A stretch of DNA of 64,000 bases from Nymphaea colorata. Its lineage: Eukaryota; Streptophyta; Magnoliopsida; Nymphaeales; Nymphaeaceae. The position numbers and the translations under genes were made by a program. Position 1 is the stretch's first letter. Each line of letters begins with the position of its first letter. The stretch covers positions 23,480,412 through 23,544,411 of the forward strand of contig NC_045139.1 of the NCBI RefSeq assembly GCF_008831285.2. Reading direction: 5' to 3'. Shown here one piece after another: positions 12,937 through 26,000 of the stretch. The notes under the pieces are model-generated. The model had not been told where the DNA came from, searched no databases, and worked only from the letters and a program-made list of their open reading frames with translations.

Positions 12937-14069
12937 TTCAGTAAATAAGTTGGTTCATCATAATATATTGGATTTGGATTCACTGTGTAGTTTTGCCAAT
13001 CAAGTGTCCCTGGAAACTCTTTAATCCCCTATTGTGATGCTGCGCTGCTGTTTTAAGTGCCAACTATGCATTTCTGAATATTGCTTCCTTCAGAACAGTG
13101 TTAACTCCCTGTTTCTGTTATTTATTATTATGAGAAATGCTCATGCATTGATGCAGACTATTGCATTAGTGAATCTTGGTCTTGTAACTTTGTCTCTTTT
13201 CAACTTGCTCCAATTGTGCAAGAGGTACGCGACTTGATTCCTCAGTTGGGAAGCGGTAATCACACATCCCTCCCACCCTATCAACCAAGATGGACACGGT
13301 GAAGGCATAAATTAAAAGACACAATTTACTTCTCATCTATATATAAAATATAGGATTACTGGATTCCTCCGACTGGGCTTGGCCGGTGGAATGGGCACAT
13401 ACATGAAAGGAGGCCGTTTGATTAAAAAGCATCGGGTGGCCTTGAAGAGGGGATCCTTCCAGGCTGGAGGGATTCTCTCTCTCTCTCTCTCTCATATATA
13501 TTTGTATTATCCTACATAATGGAGGGCCGACTCATAGCCAATCCTACGTTTTCGGCTATAACTTGGTTATACTAACACTTGAAGAGCAGTAGGGATGGAG
13601 GATGTGATCATTTTTTACCATATTCGGATCGAAGCTGGCCCGAAAAGAAATAGGTTGTCGTATTAAAAGATCTCACACTTATTTACTCAAGTCTCTCGGT
13701 TCCATAATGGCACGGTGCATCAATCTCGGATTTAGAGTCGATCATACCTCATCAAATATTCTGCTCCTCACTACCAGGTTTGATTCTGGCATAAAAAAGC
13801 CAACCGATGAAAGGGAGGAGGGGGGTGCATGGGGTGCCTTACGAAGTACAGAATCTGTTCTAAAATCAAAATCATTCTACTTGCAACAGGAAAGCAAATC
13901 TGTACAGAAAATGGTACTGATCGTTTCATGTACAGGTTCTTTGAAGAGAAAAATGGCCTCATCAAACTCAGGATATACAATGAGAAATACTTGCCGTTGA
14001 CTGATCCGTTATGAAATTCACCACAAGTCTGCCATTATACTCCAAAAAAGAAGGAAAAAGGAAAAGCAA
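12937..14069. other. GDI 3' flank and intergenic DNA
   Basis: This includes the GDI 3' untranslated region (extent unknown) and a CT microsatellite at about 13471-13492. Open frames at 13707-14014 overlap on both strands, have no recognised homology and were not called. Confidence 0.4.
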
Positions 14070-14492
14070 TCACCTTCGAGCTTCATTCATCAATGATAGA
14101 ATCGATGGCATCTCAATATCAGTAAATGCTCTGATGGTTGACTCTGGGATCGAGAGATTTGCACCATTGTCGACCACATCATGGTCGATGTAAACGACCA
14201 CAACAGTGATATCGTCATTGTAGTTGCATCTGTCGCCACTGTTCACCTTCTTAATGAAATTAGATGACCGCCCTATTGATGCCTCTGCCACTTGGGTTGC
14301 TGCTCTTACCAGCTTTTGCGCAATTCCCTCATGACATTCAACATATGTTCAAATAGTGTCAAGCATATGTATAATTAGACAGATAAGAACTACAAACAGA
14401 ACTTCTAGATTAGCAGATAGCTTACATGCCGAGGATTCTGGGCAACGATCTTAACAACTTGTTCATTTGTGACACGATCCCAGAGACCATGG
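14070..14492 (-). pseudogene. PP2C protein phosphatase C-terminal fragment
   Basis: Two exon-like pieces: 14427..14492 region (GLWDRVTNEQVVKIVAQNPR, ending at a GTAAGC donor at 14425) and 14070-14327 (after an AG acceptor). The second reads GIAQKLVRAATQVAEA, then the metal-site motif NDDITVVVVYID, and stops at 14070. In plant PP2Cs the first piece follows the ASDG motif, and here homology stops exactly before it. The segment upstream to about 14760 has stops in the expected frame. This is therefore the last two exons of a phosphatase, cut off from its catalytic core. An active remote 5' part cannot be excluded. Confidence 0.65.
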
Positions 14493-16368
14493 TGGTAGTT
14501 GACAGGACGAAGGCTACATCTCTCATAGGTTCAATGGGGTCACGCTACCTTATGAGATCATTTGGGTGGCACTATCTTCGTGGCCAATGCCAGAAACCCA
14601 AGAGCGGTGCTCGGCTGCATCAGAAACTCAAAGAACATCATGCGCACAACAACTGAGCGAGGAACACAACGCCATAATCAAAGAGCATGAGGTGGAGCCT
14701 GGTTGCCCAACACCTTGACGACTGGTAGGGTCGGACCCGATGCGGCCAATGAAACATAAGATGTCGACACCGATCACTTTCCAAGATGTAGGAGGAGGTT
14801 GTTGCTAACAGAGTTTAAATGTTAATACAAGGGATGGTTCCCGCCGAACAGTCACCCCGACTTAAAATTTGCACGAGAGTTTGATCTTGTACTTCAAAAT
14901 CATGTTTTTATTTGAGTTCTCAACAAAGTTGTGGCATCCAATTTGATTTGAGTGAGCTTACATAAATTTTTGGCTGAACAAAAACTAAATGGTGGCTTTG
15001 CACAAAGACTGGCAAATCCTGTCATTGTTTGTTTGTGATTTTTGTTTGTTAGCTTGTCATAATTGGTAGGAAGCCAAGTGTTATGCATGTACATTGCCCG
15101 AGAGCTAGAAACCACACCCTCTACACCAGAAATCTCCTACAATTACAGAGATTGCTGCAGAATTCTATTCCAAAACTGTGGATGTTTGGGTGACTTTAAC
15201 ATTTGATGATTGATTTGTTTGGCTTCCCAAGACTTATCCTTTGGGTTTAGTTTATTTTATTGTAGGGAATCTGATCTGACCCAGTGGTTGCAAAGTTGAT
15301 GTCGAAACCAGAGAATTTTTGCTAGAGAAATTTACATATATGTGCAGGAATTAGTTTGCTTGCAGAAACCAAACAAGTTTCAATTGGTCTATCTTGTACC
15401 TGAATTGAGTTAGGATTTTGGGTGTGATATGACAGCTTAAGTCAGAGTCGTGTAGGGTTCTTTCACGTTCTTTCAAATTTGTTTATATTTTGGTCCAGTT
15501 AATTTAGAAAACATAGATTTCAAGTAAGGATTTTGGTTATTTTTTGTTTCATGTATATTGTTTTAAAGTGTTTATTAGTTGAGCTTAGAGTTCTTGCTCG
15601 GCTCTAGGTTTATGCCCTTGTTTTTCTTTGTTCTCATTTTTTTTCAAGTTCGTCATTGCAGCGCAGGCACCTTTGGAGAAATGTAAGGGCGGATGCATTC
15701 AGTGGAGGAGTTGGAGCACAAGTCAAAGATCTAAATTGACACTGTGTTGCCCTTTCAAGCAACCACACTTTAGGAATTGTTTATTTTTCAACTTGTGTAA
15801 TTAAACTAGTAGCATCTTTATTTGAGGTAGTAAATGTGCATTTTTTTGGTCAAACTGCACAAAACTGCTGGTTCCACCAGTGATTTTGCAGAGGTTAGGG
15901 ACCGACTTTTGTATGGTTTTTGGGTGAAAGTTGGGTATTGAACTTGACACTCTCAAAATTTCAGAATTTTTTGACCGAAGTTATAAAATTCTTACTAAAC
16001 CGTTTCCTTTTGCATTGAAATACAACTGCTTAGAATTTTGAACTACCTGGAATGGAATGGTTGAGGAGAAATGTAAGGGTTGGCTTGACATAAAAATGAC
16101 GGGCATATCTGATGCTGCATAAGGAGGCAGTAGATGTGTTTCGAATGTGCTACCACATTGATATTGCATTAGCTAATGATTGGACACTTTGGACCACTTA
16201 GTTACTTTTCATGGTATGGGCCATGGCCAAAAATCTTATTTGTTGTAGTGATCAATCATTTTCCTACATTCCTACATGTAGATTTGCAGAGCTGCTGATG
16301 CAAGCCCATCTTGGCGGAGCTGATCTTCTGGAATCCAGCCAAATTCTTGCCTCTTTTTTTATAAAGCC
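14493..16368. other. Intergenic, no gene recognised
   Basis: AT-rich sequence without recognisable coding homology or clear repeats. Short open frames (for example 16211-16438) are unsupported except where they run into the IDH pseudogene. Confidence 0.4.
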
Positions 16369-16841
16369 GCTCATGTGGCAATTCATGAGAACATGGAAGG
16401 AGAGTACGGTAGTCTGGAGCATCAGTGAGCAATGCTAATCTCTTGTTTTTCTCTTACCCTCTTTTTCAAGCTTTTCAGTTAGTTTTTTCCTCTGTAATCA
16501 GGTTGTCGGAGGAGTTGTTGACGGTCTCAAAAATCAGTACCAAACAAGCTAGTCTAACATTTGGAGAATATGCTTTCCACTATGCTAAAACCCATGGAAG
16601 AAAAAAGTTTCTCATACACAAAGCCAACATTAGGAGGAAGACTGATGGACTTTTTCTTAGGGTACATTTATATTTGCTTTCCATTTCCAAGAAGATGATT
16701 TCTCTCTTCTTTGATCTCACTTAGCTTTCCATTCTCATTGGTTGCAGTGCTGCCGAGAGGGTAGCAGAAAAGTATCCAGAGATCTATTATCTATTATGAG
16801 GAAGTCATCATTGATAACTGTTGTATGATTATCACAATGAT
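16369..16841 (+). pseudogene. NAD-isocitrate dehydrogenase catalytic subunit, broken fragment
   Basis: Three exon remnants with retained introns: 16384-16424 (HENMEGEYGSLEHQ, then a GTGAGC donor), 16501-16660 (VVGGVVDGLK, then after a frameshift AEYAFHYAKTHGR-like and IHKANIRRKTDGLFLR) and 16748-16841 (CCRE, VAEKYPEIYY, then YEEVIIDNCCM in a shifted frame). Order and spacing match the catalytic IDH subunit of the mitochondrial TCA enzyme. At least three frame breaks are visible, and homology stops after DNCCM, near a repeat copy. Retained introns show a genomic rather than retrotransposed copy. Confidence 0.8.
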
Positions 16842-16899
16842 CCGGGGTGTTGCTATGTTGGTATAATTTGGAAGGGTTCTGAACTTCAGCCTAACCCTG

Positions 16900-19656
16900 A
16901 TCTTGCTACCCAATGAAAAGGAGAAGAGAGCCTGATTATTTGGCGACGGTGGCAGCGTGGGTAAGCTTCCTCTCTCGCCCTCTCTGTCTGCTTCTTCTCC
17001 TCCCTCCCACGCAGCCTCTCCCTCCTTCGTCAGCACCCCCTGCCACATGATTTCTCCCTCTCCTCTCTGCTAGAGCTCCCTCCTCATCCCGTCCGTCTTC
17101 TCTTCACCATCTCCATCTTTTGTCCCACTCAATTTCCCTCCCCTTTGCTGTCTTTCCCCTTTCTGTCTGAACCCTCCTTCCCTCACTCTCTCTTCTGTCT
17201 GTCTCTTTTGTCAGCACCTTTCCCCTACCCTCACGTTCCCTACTTGAGCTCTTCTCCCCATTTTCTATTTGTTTTTCCATTTTCCCCCAATTGAGCACTC
17301 TTCTTTACTGATATTATCACTGTTTGATTGGATTCCAGTCTGGGGGACGTGTTCTTCCTGGCATAACAGTGATTAGAAGGCCTTGGTGTGGCGGCATTGA
17401 AGGATTTTAGCTGCTTGGGGACCATTTGGACTTGTGAGGTGGCTGCTGGCAGGATTGCAGCAGCCTAGACTCTTGATTTGGGGTGAGCAAGGCGTAATTG
17501 AAACCATTTTATTGTATAGTTTCCTTTAGAGCATGTATAATTATTGTTCGAGCATGCTAGAGCTTAGAATTGATGATTTGGGATGCATGTTAGCGATTTT
17601 GCTTTTGGGGGAAACTTAGGATTACATATGATTCATGTATTTAATGATCAGTTAAGCATGATAGGTTGATTTTCGATGCAATAGGGAAGCATGGTAGAGT
17701 TAGTGATGTTGTGGAGAAGCGTAGGACCGTCTTTGGGAACGCTTGGAGCACCTTGGTCGACGCGGGTGGTATGTGTAGGTAGGAAGTGTGTGTGCATGTT
17801 GGGAAGACGCCTCAACTAAAGGAAAGTTAACGAGAAATGTGTTAAGGATGGATTGAGCGAAGCATTGAGTTTTGACGTTGGGTGGCAATGGTAAGAAGTT
17901 GCGAAGTAGCCTATTGGAGGGCTTGTAGGTCGACACTACCCGTCGACACCTTCTTGAGGCGATGACATGTGCCTCAATGATTCTGTTTTGTATTTGTTTG
18001 GATTGCGTAGCTAACTAGTAGAAATCTGATCTTTTGTTTATGTTTGCAGGTACACCGGGCACGTCCCGTCGACCTTGAGCTATCAGATTTGAAGCTCGAG
18101 GCATTTTGAAGAGTTTGTGAGCACGCCACAGGTATGGCGGCATTCCAGGCAAATCCCTGCCTGGGGCAAATGTGTGATTGTGTGCTCCTAGGATCACGGA
18201 TCCTAGGATTGTGATGTGAAGTGATTGATTGTTTCGTGAATGAGTATATGTATGCTTGGATATATAACATGATCTGTTTTGAAAGGCTATTAGTAGTTTG
18301 TTTTGAAAATGACGCATTTGCATGTGCAAATTGATAACTGTTTAGGACAAATGAGGCGGGGTATCGAGTCAAGTGTCTCCTCGACCCCAATTGTGCATTA
18401 GATAACATCATAGAATGATAATTGCATAGGACAACTACGAGCCAATCCCAGATCGAGACTACTCTCTGTGGTTTGGCTAAGTTTTCAAAGATGTGATTGA
18501 TGCGATAATTGACATGAATGTGTGTTGTGTTGCATATACATTGCCGTGGCCAATAGTGCAAATGAATGGATTGGAGAGTAATTATACCCATAGTGTATGA
18601 CGGCTAGTTATGACTGTTAGTGTTATGAGTAGACCTCGTGTGGAGGCATTTGGAGGTGTAGGTGCACTCGTGAAGTGTACCAACCTCATGAGCCAGCCAG
18701 TCAACCTGTGAATACATTCTTCTAATGATAATAATGAATGATTAAGAGATGAGAGGCCAGTGGGATGTGGCTTTGTGTTTGGGAGACGTCTCGTTCTCGC
18801 CACTGGTCTCGCCTGTCGGAGCGCAAGCAGTGCAAGGCCCCAGGGTACTGTTGTGTGTTGTGCTTGGAGCGTTGGGCTCCCGCCTTCCCAACCTGGGTGT
18901 CCTAGGGAAGGTTGAGTATCTCTCATTGGACTTCACACATCCATGGATGAGTGCTTTACCGCTGCAGCGGATGAAATAGATCCATACTGTTATGGGTCAC
19001 CACGGGGGTTGTCTCTCGGCTGTAGGCCGCCCATGGTGTGCACGTGCCTGTGTTGCACCCACAGGAACTGTTAATTCACTAAAGTTAATGAAAATGTAAT
19101 GTATATGATTGTATGTGACTGATGTGCATGTGATTGATATGAAAGCATGTGATTGAAATTGTGTTAGTGTGGCCATTGAGAGGCCCTTGCGTGTTATGCT
19201 CTGACACGACATGATGATAAATGGTTTTGATATTAGTTCTCTTATTTGAGCCCTATATAAGAGGGTTTGGTATTTTTCTGGCTTGTTGCCATACTGCGAA
19301 GGCTAGACCTTCAGTTGTTTCTTTTTCAGGTTTGGCAGACCCGGGGCAGGATGGCTTCACTCACGTCCTACTAGGGAGGTTTTGGGCTTTGTTTTCTTGT
19401 GTAGTGCCGGCGCATCTTGGTTTATTCGTATTGATGTCTTGTTTTTGTTAGACATCAATCATACAGTTTGGGGGCATTTTTGTCATACACATAAATGTGA
19501 TTTTGTATGAAACAAAGTTGTTATATAAATGAAAGTTGCCCCTTTGTTTTGAATTGCTTGGCTCATCTCTTTTGAACTGTTGTGTAGTCGCACCTCGATG
19601 TTTGATGTTTAGAATAAAAAAACAATGTTTGAGTGTCAAAAGGTCGGGATGTGACA
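16900..19656 (+). mobile_element. Large LTR-like repeat, copy A
   Basis: This noncoding repeat matches 34395-37653 over nearly its whole length. Shared blocks include a pyrimidine-rich tract (16960-17300), AACAGTGA.TAGAAGG, GGTACACCG.GCACGTC, CAGGTATGGCG.CATTCCAGG, GGGGTATCGAGTCGA, TGCTGCAGCGGATGAA-like sequence and the end GGTCGGGATGTGACA. The right end TGTGACA is the same as in copy B. The left end is not clear: the first 190 bp or so of copy B are missing or replaced, and it lies next to the IDH fragment. No coding potential or target duplication was found. It is most likely a truncated LTR of a large gypsy-type element. Confidence 0.7.
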
Positions 19657-21359
19657 ATATAAGATCATAAAATTTCTTCTGTGTGCAAGCTGTATGTGGA
19701 TGTGATCAGAATGTGGTTTTAGTTCTCTTTTCTTCCTTCATGCAAGATCTTCAGTATGTGGATCAAGGGAAGACGTCCTTGATCTTGTTTTGTGCTGTTG
19801 TTGGTTGAGACTCATGCCTACAGAGATGGTGTAGGCATACGTGAGAAAGCTAATAGGAAAACTACTAGCATCCAGATCTAATAGTATGGTTCCTTTTGAT
19901 AAACTTGTTGATGTTGTTTCTGTTGGACATGATCTTGCTTATTTCTTGCGCTTTCTATTACAAACTACTTAGTCATGCATAAGCTAGTAGAACTTATGTC
20001 AGTTAGGACAGCTTTTGTTAATAAATGGAAGGACAGAAGATGAAGTTGCAAGGAGCTTGGAAAGGGTGTTGCTTACAATGCGAATAAGCACCTTAGAGCC
20101 TAAGGTGCAAACTGTCATTTTATATCTCAAGTAATTGCATAAATTGTATAATACAAAATTTATGAATGTGAGGAGCCATTTCAAGAAATCTGTTTTCATA
20201 TTGTCAAATTCACCAAGTTTTTTTTTCTCCCTCTCAGGGTATCACTACCTTATCTGTAACTCATAGATATCCGAATACTTTGAAGTATCCTTTTGCTGCT
20301 AATGTATTGTCACTAGGCACATAGTAGAAAATGGTATAATTTTGTCCAGTTATAAAAGTGCCAGTGGATGCTTTGAGTTCTCTAAAAGGAGTTAGAATTG
20401 GTGTTTTCTGCATCCAAGATGTTGCTTTTGTTATTGATGGTTGGGCTTTGGAGATTACACAAGCATAGACGTTGTTTGTTGAATTGGCTGTTTTATCAAG
20501 AATTGCTGTTTGTTGTTGTGTAAAAAAGCTCAGGTAAACCACTCAGGTAAACTGGTTTACTTCCTCCTGCGTGCCTGCTTTCTTATAGTGCTCCCTTTGT
20601 TTCTGCATCTTCTGTTGCACAAGGCAGCTTCTTCTGTTTGTGTTGTTCCTATTGTTGTATACTTTACCGACTGTTGTTGGTGTATTTTACTGAATATCTT
20701 CTTACAACTTCGGGCATAGCCTTCTATGGTTGGGTTACTTTGTTGAATAATGTATATTTTATGTTGTTTTCTCAAATGTTGGGCTTATCAATTGTAAATT
20801 TGGTCTAAGGGTTAGTCCTTTCTGAAAGCTAACATTCTGACGTTGTCCAAAGATCACCTCTAATCATTTAACCTCCTGATTGAACGATAATGGTTTAATT
20901 AATCAAGATTTCTTGAACTAGATATAAGACCACTATTTGTAGTGGATGAAGGGTGCATGTGACTAAAATTTACAGTGCCTAGGAAAGGAGATGTCCATTG
21001 CTTTTGGGCATAATCAAAAGTATGACTCTTATTAAGAAAACGTGGCTGCAAGTAAAAGTTATCATATTGTGTTTTAAAAGTTTACCACTTGTAAAGTTTG
21101 AATTTTACCACATGCGTCTACGTTTTTTCTTGTTATTGTTGTTTATCTGCTATATCAATCTTCCTCTTCTATAAAATGTGGAAACTAAGAATTAATTTTT
21201 TGAAAATATGGAAATATGTTTCATTATCATCAAACGCAGAAATATATTTCTCAGTCATCACACACACATCAAAATTGAATCAGAAACATTTTTCTCATTC
21301 TTTTTTTTCAAGAAATATATTTTCAAAAATATATTTTCAATTTCATATTTCCAAACCAT
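19657..21359. other. Intergenic, no gene recognised
   Basis: Open frames on the minus strand at 20261-20542 and 20557-20775 are rich in Q, T and K but match no family I recognise. I leave them uncalled. They may be remnants of a mobile element. Confidence 0.35.
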
Positions 21360-21469
21360 CAAACATCCCTTATTTCTGCGTCAAACCCTCCGTTGGTAGT
21401 ATAAGGGCTACGGTCAAACATCCCTTCTTTCTGCGTCAAACCCTCCGTTGGTAGTATAAGGGCTACGGT
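21360..21469. repeat. 55-bp tandem duplication
   Basis: CAAACATCCCTTATTTCTGC at 21360 recurs at 21415 with one change (TTCT). The unit ends GTATAAGGGCTACGGT. Confidence 0.93.
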
Positions 21470-23008
21470 CCTTCGATAAGGGAAGACAGGCAGGCACCTT
21501 CCTGGTGTCTGCATCTCCAGCATAGGGGAGGGCAGCAATCCATGGCCACTCTTAACCTTCCCTCTCCTTCTTCAACAGAGCGCAAGGGCAGACACAGTGG
21601 TTTGCAATGCCGACCAAAAATTGGTGGTCGGCTGGAAAGAGAAAAATCCTCTCCTCTCCTCTCCGTCTGTCCTCAGTTGTCCCGTGTTTCTGCGATCGAG
21701 TTGGTACCTTCTGGCGGCAGCCTCCGCCCCACCGGACGTTGTATCTTCAAGTCAAACTCGAGCTTGTTCTATTGAGCTCGATTTGAGTTTCGGTCGAGTT
21801 CGAGTTTGAGTATTTTTGAGTCGAATGCTTGGGCCGTCTCTTTATCTCCAATCAACCAAGAAGCAAACCTTGGTTGCCGAAACCTGGACAAAGGCCGAGC
21901 ACAGGGCACTTGGCCCAAGATCTCCTCCTGACTCAGCAGGGATTCCATGTCTAAATTGCTATTAAACATCATCCAGAAAATCACAAAATTGCATTTGCCA
22001 TCTTCAACCGCAGTGATGCTTGTGTCAGAGCAGGAATCATCAGCCACAGACATGGGACTGGCAGACCTACCATGTCCTCGATCGACCAAATCGTCATGCA
22101 CGGCAGGCAGGCATGATCATCACTGAAGCGCATCCTGCGAGCCACTGGCTTCCCACATAATGCTAATGACAGAATAGTGTTTTATTCTGCTGCAGAAGAG
22201 TAATCACTTGTTTTAACTTTAACCCTGCCGAGGACATTTTGTCTCTCAGCCTTGCCTGCCTGGCGCAAGCCTCTTTTGGGACTCTCTTCCTTCAAGCTGG
22301 AGTCGTCCTCTACTTTTTGTCCATTATTGTATATATCCCTTTTTTTGATTAATAATACATGAGGGGACTGCCCCGGGCAGGTTTGCAACGGAACCTGGTG
22401 TTCTATAGTTGTACCACCAAAAACGTTCACTTCATTGGTCACCATCTTCTACATCCTTGAGTCGTTATTCATGAAATTTGACTCCTCGGCTGATCAATTG
22501 GCTGATTTAGAGGCAGAGTTAAGATTAACAGGCACTGGATACTAATATATAGAAGAAAATTTCTCCTAAGTATCAAATATGAAAAATCAAATATGAAAAT
22601 AAGAGTATTTTGTGGGTTTGTGTGGGTAATTATGCAAGAAGTACCCAGACCTGCCTCCGCCCGTAGTTCCTATTCAGTTTCGGGTTTCATGTAACAAGTT
22701 TCACATCCAGTATGAAGGATTAGTGCTCGTGAGAATCGAGAATCAAACAGATGATTGGACTTTCACGGCTTAACATAACCTATGACATGAGACTCGGGGA
22801 CAAAACACGTCCGTCTTTTCTACGTTAAGTGAAACCCTCTTTGTACATAATAAAATAAATCCCCATGTAAATATACATACAAGGAAAAGGAGAAGCAGAG
22901 AACCGCATCTCAATTTTTCACCCATGCGCAAATGTCGATATTGGGAAGCTTGCTGCTTATGCGCGTTGATGATGAGGATCAAAGAAAGAAACGCCGGAGA
23001 TAATTTGA
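21470..23008. other. Formin 3' flank and intergenic DNA
   Basis: This holds the formin 3' untranslated region leading down from 23008. A likely poly(A) area with AATAAA-type sequence on the minus strand lies near 22845-22860. A repeat of GAGTTCGAGTTTGAG type lies at 21745-21830. Minus-strand open frames at 21769-22101 and 22182-22445 have no recognised homology. Confidence 0.4.
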
Positions 23009-26000
23009 TCACGAAGATGAGCTGCCACTGTCTTCGTCACTGTCCGTCCATCGCCTCCGGAAGACCCGAGCAGTCGGTGCTGGTATGGGGTTTGCAGGAA
23101 TCGGTAATTGACGGCCCGCACTCGCTGCCGCTGTTTGCTGCTGCATTTTTCCAACCTGCTTGCATACACGGTCAAGCACGTCGAGGAAGTCACTGACTAT
23201 GACGAAGATGCGGAAGGGATGGGCCTCCTCGCGAGCCGCATTGCCATGGAAATACTCGGTGATCTCCTTGACAAGCGTGAGCGCCGCATTTTCCTCTGCT
23301 CTAATCTGAGCGATCTCCTCCTCGGCCTTGCTCTTGAACGAGGACATGGATGACGCGAACTGTGCATTGGCCTCATCGTCGCCGGAAAGGCGGAGGGCAT
23401 CAGAGACCTTTTCAAGGCCAGCTGCCAGCTTGCGGACGGAGGAGCCGAGGACGTCGGAGTCCATGGAGGCAGCCTTCTTGACATTGCTGAGCTCACCGGA
23501 GAGAGCTGCAACTACCTGAAGGCCATGCTTACGGGGGATTCCGGCAGGGGACAGCTCCGCCGATGGAGATCGTAGATTGGCAAGGTGTGCTTCCTCCGAG
23601 CGGATGATCTCTTGGACGACGAAGTGCAGAAGGGTGGTCTTGCCATCGGTGCCCTTCACATCTACAAGCTTCAAGAGGGTGTCGAGCTTGAAGGCCTGCG
23701 CGTCGCCCCTGTTGGTGCCGACGTTCATCCGGTTTCCGGTCTTTAGTACCGCCTCCAGGAGCTTGAGAAAGAGGCGGCTGCATTTCAGCTCCTCACATGC
23801 AGCCTGAGACAGGCCACAATGGAACAGCGTCTGTTAAGAGCTCCAAACATTTTTAACCTTTTCATGAATTCAAGAGTTCCACCACTGAGATTTTTTAAGT
23901 TTTCAGTTTCACGAGAAAAATGCACGGTTGCAGGTAAAATAGGGAGGCATTTGATGCAGAAACAGAACATCAACGATCACAGAATGGGGCATTCCATCAC
24001 CATTCTGCTAATCTGGCAAAAATGGTGAGAAACTCATTTTTTGGCAGTTCTAACAAGGTTGTAAGATGCGATTCATAGCCTTCAACCCAAGATTCGAAGT
24101 GGTTTGAAGTGCATGCTCCATGCGACTGTAAAATCTACTGTTCAAACAGAACGGAATTTAGATTTATTGTTTTATAGTCTGTGGCGAAGGCGGCAAATCT
24201 ACGGTCTAACCAAGGGGCGTCGGAATGTTAGATCCGCACAGTTCTCAAATCAACCTACGAACCGCAAAGACCTACCAGGATTTTAGATTTATTGTTTTAC
24301 ACTCCGGTGATTGACGGCAAATCTACGGTCTAAGCAAGGGGCGTCGGAATGTTAGATCCGCACAGTTCTCAAATCAACCTACCAACAGAAAAGACCAGAT
24401 AGAGTGCCGTGTTGAAGAAGGAGACAAAGCATTCGAGAGCTCCTTTCCAAGGGTGAAAAAAGAAAAAAATTAAAGCACCGGGTTTGCAGAAAGAAGTTTA
24501 ACGTGGCGCCAAAATTGGTCACCGTCGGCGCCAGCATAAGCTTTACGCAATCACGTGAAATATGTCTACGGACGGCACGAGGGTGCCTGGAGGTCCTACT
24601 AAAATGGATGTTTTCACCGATAAAGACATGGCGATTCTTGGATTTTTCATGAACGTGAACCCTCGTCATGTGACACAAAACCATGTTCTCGAGCTTTCAC
24701 CACACTCGGAAATTGTGTCAGGACATTGGCTGCTCTCTTAATAGGTAATTGGTAATAGAATATGCTCGCAGCCAGCAAAGAAATCTAAAGAAGAATAAAA
24801 TTTCAGATTGTCAGAAAGAGATTTAGATCGCGAGAAGATGCCAAGAAGAAAAAGAAGAAAACAAACTGGAAAAGCAGGCCCTAAAAGTTTATGGCATCTT
24901 TCTTTTAACCAGCCGATTCAAAACCTTCAAAAGCAGGTAGCTGACGACCATGAGAATCGAATCGCGCAACTGTTCTCTGAACAGAAGCAGGCCGCGCCCC
25001 ACTAAGCAAACACCGCTCCAAATGATCGTCATACTGTTAGCAGAAGTAAGGAAACTAGAATGGGCCAGAACACAAAGATGGGGAGCAAGACAATAAAAAC
25101 TTGCCCAACGTTCAAATTGCTAGCCAGAGCTTTCAGAAAAGAAAAGAAAAGAAACATGTCAACTACTTCGAAGCTAGATTAGGACATAAGTCTAAAAGGG
25201 AAATCCAGTTTTGAGATAAACATGTTTGTTGACAACATCTGCAGGAAAGGATTCGATCAAGTTATTTTAAGGCAATATCTAAATGGGCAACTCTTAGAAA
25301 GGCGGTAGCGGCTAAGTGGATTCATCTGGTATGAATTAGTGCAGCAGAAAAAATTCCGGAGGTAGTAGCTTTTCGTTCAGCACATCACGGATCAAAGTGC
25401 AAACAAGATTCTGTGTGTCGACAAGTCACTGTCATAAGATCTAAACACCCAGATTAGTCACTATTTGAGACCGGGCATCATGATCAAGTATCAGCAACAG
25501 AAAAGCCAAAACACATCAGCCGCTTTCAGCCGAGACACCCTATAGCATAGGAGGAAATAGAAAGGTGCCATTACCGATATCTACAGCACTGATAGAGGGA
25601 CGATGACTGTATTCCACTGTTTCTTTTTCTCTTCTTTTGAGTTTTAGGCATTCTTGACCTCTCACTCTGTAACAAGTAACACGAGAAAAAGTAGCGGCAT
25701 CTTCTACTTATCGCTTTGTTTCTTTGAAGTTCCCAAATTACCATCTTATCGCTTTCTTTCTTTGAAGTTCTCAAATTACAATCAAGTGTTAGTGACCTAC
25801 TCATTTCCCATTCCGGATTTTACAGAACTCATTTCTGGCTTATAGGCAATTTCATAGATCTACCCCTACATTATTGCACCGACAAACTCGTGTAGGGCAC
25901 TTGTAGTTTTAAGATAGATTCATCCCTTTATTACTTTAACCATGAGTATCAGTTTACCAGTCATATACTTGACAAAGCATGTCCTTTAATTGAAAGAGTT

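Noticed and set aside
13707-14014. Overlapping frames on both strands before the PP2C fragment
   Set aside because: No frame shows homology or continues the phosphatase.
17974-18926. Minus-strand open frames of 205 and 114 codons in repeat copy A
   Set aside because: The corresponding region of copy B is broken differently, and there is no protein homology; the region is LTR-like.
20261-20775. Possible minus-strand gene of two adjacent frames
   Set aside because: No recognisable domain, no joining splice logic, and composition gives no support.
23108-23807. Plus-strand open frames opposite the last formin exon
   Set aside because: They mirror the GC-rich coding exon on the other strand and have no homology.
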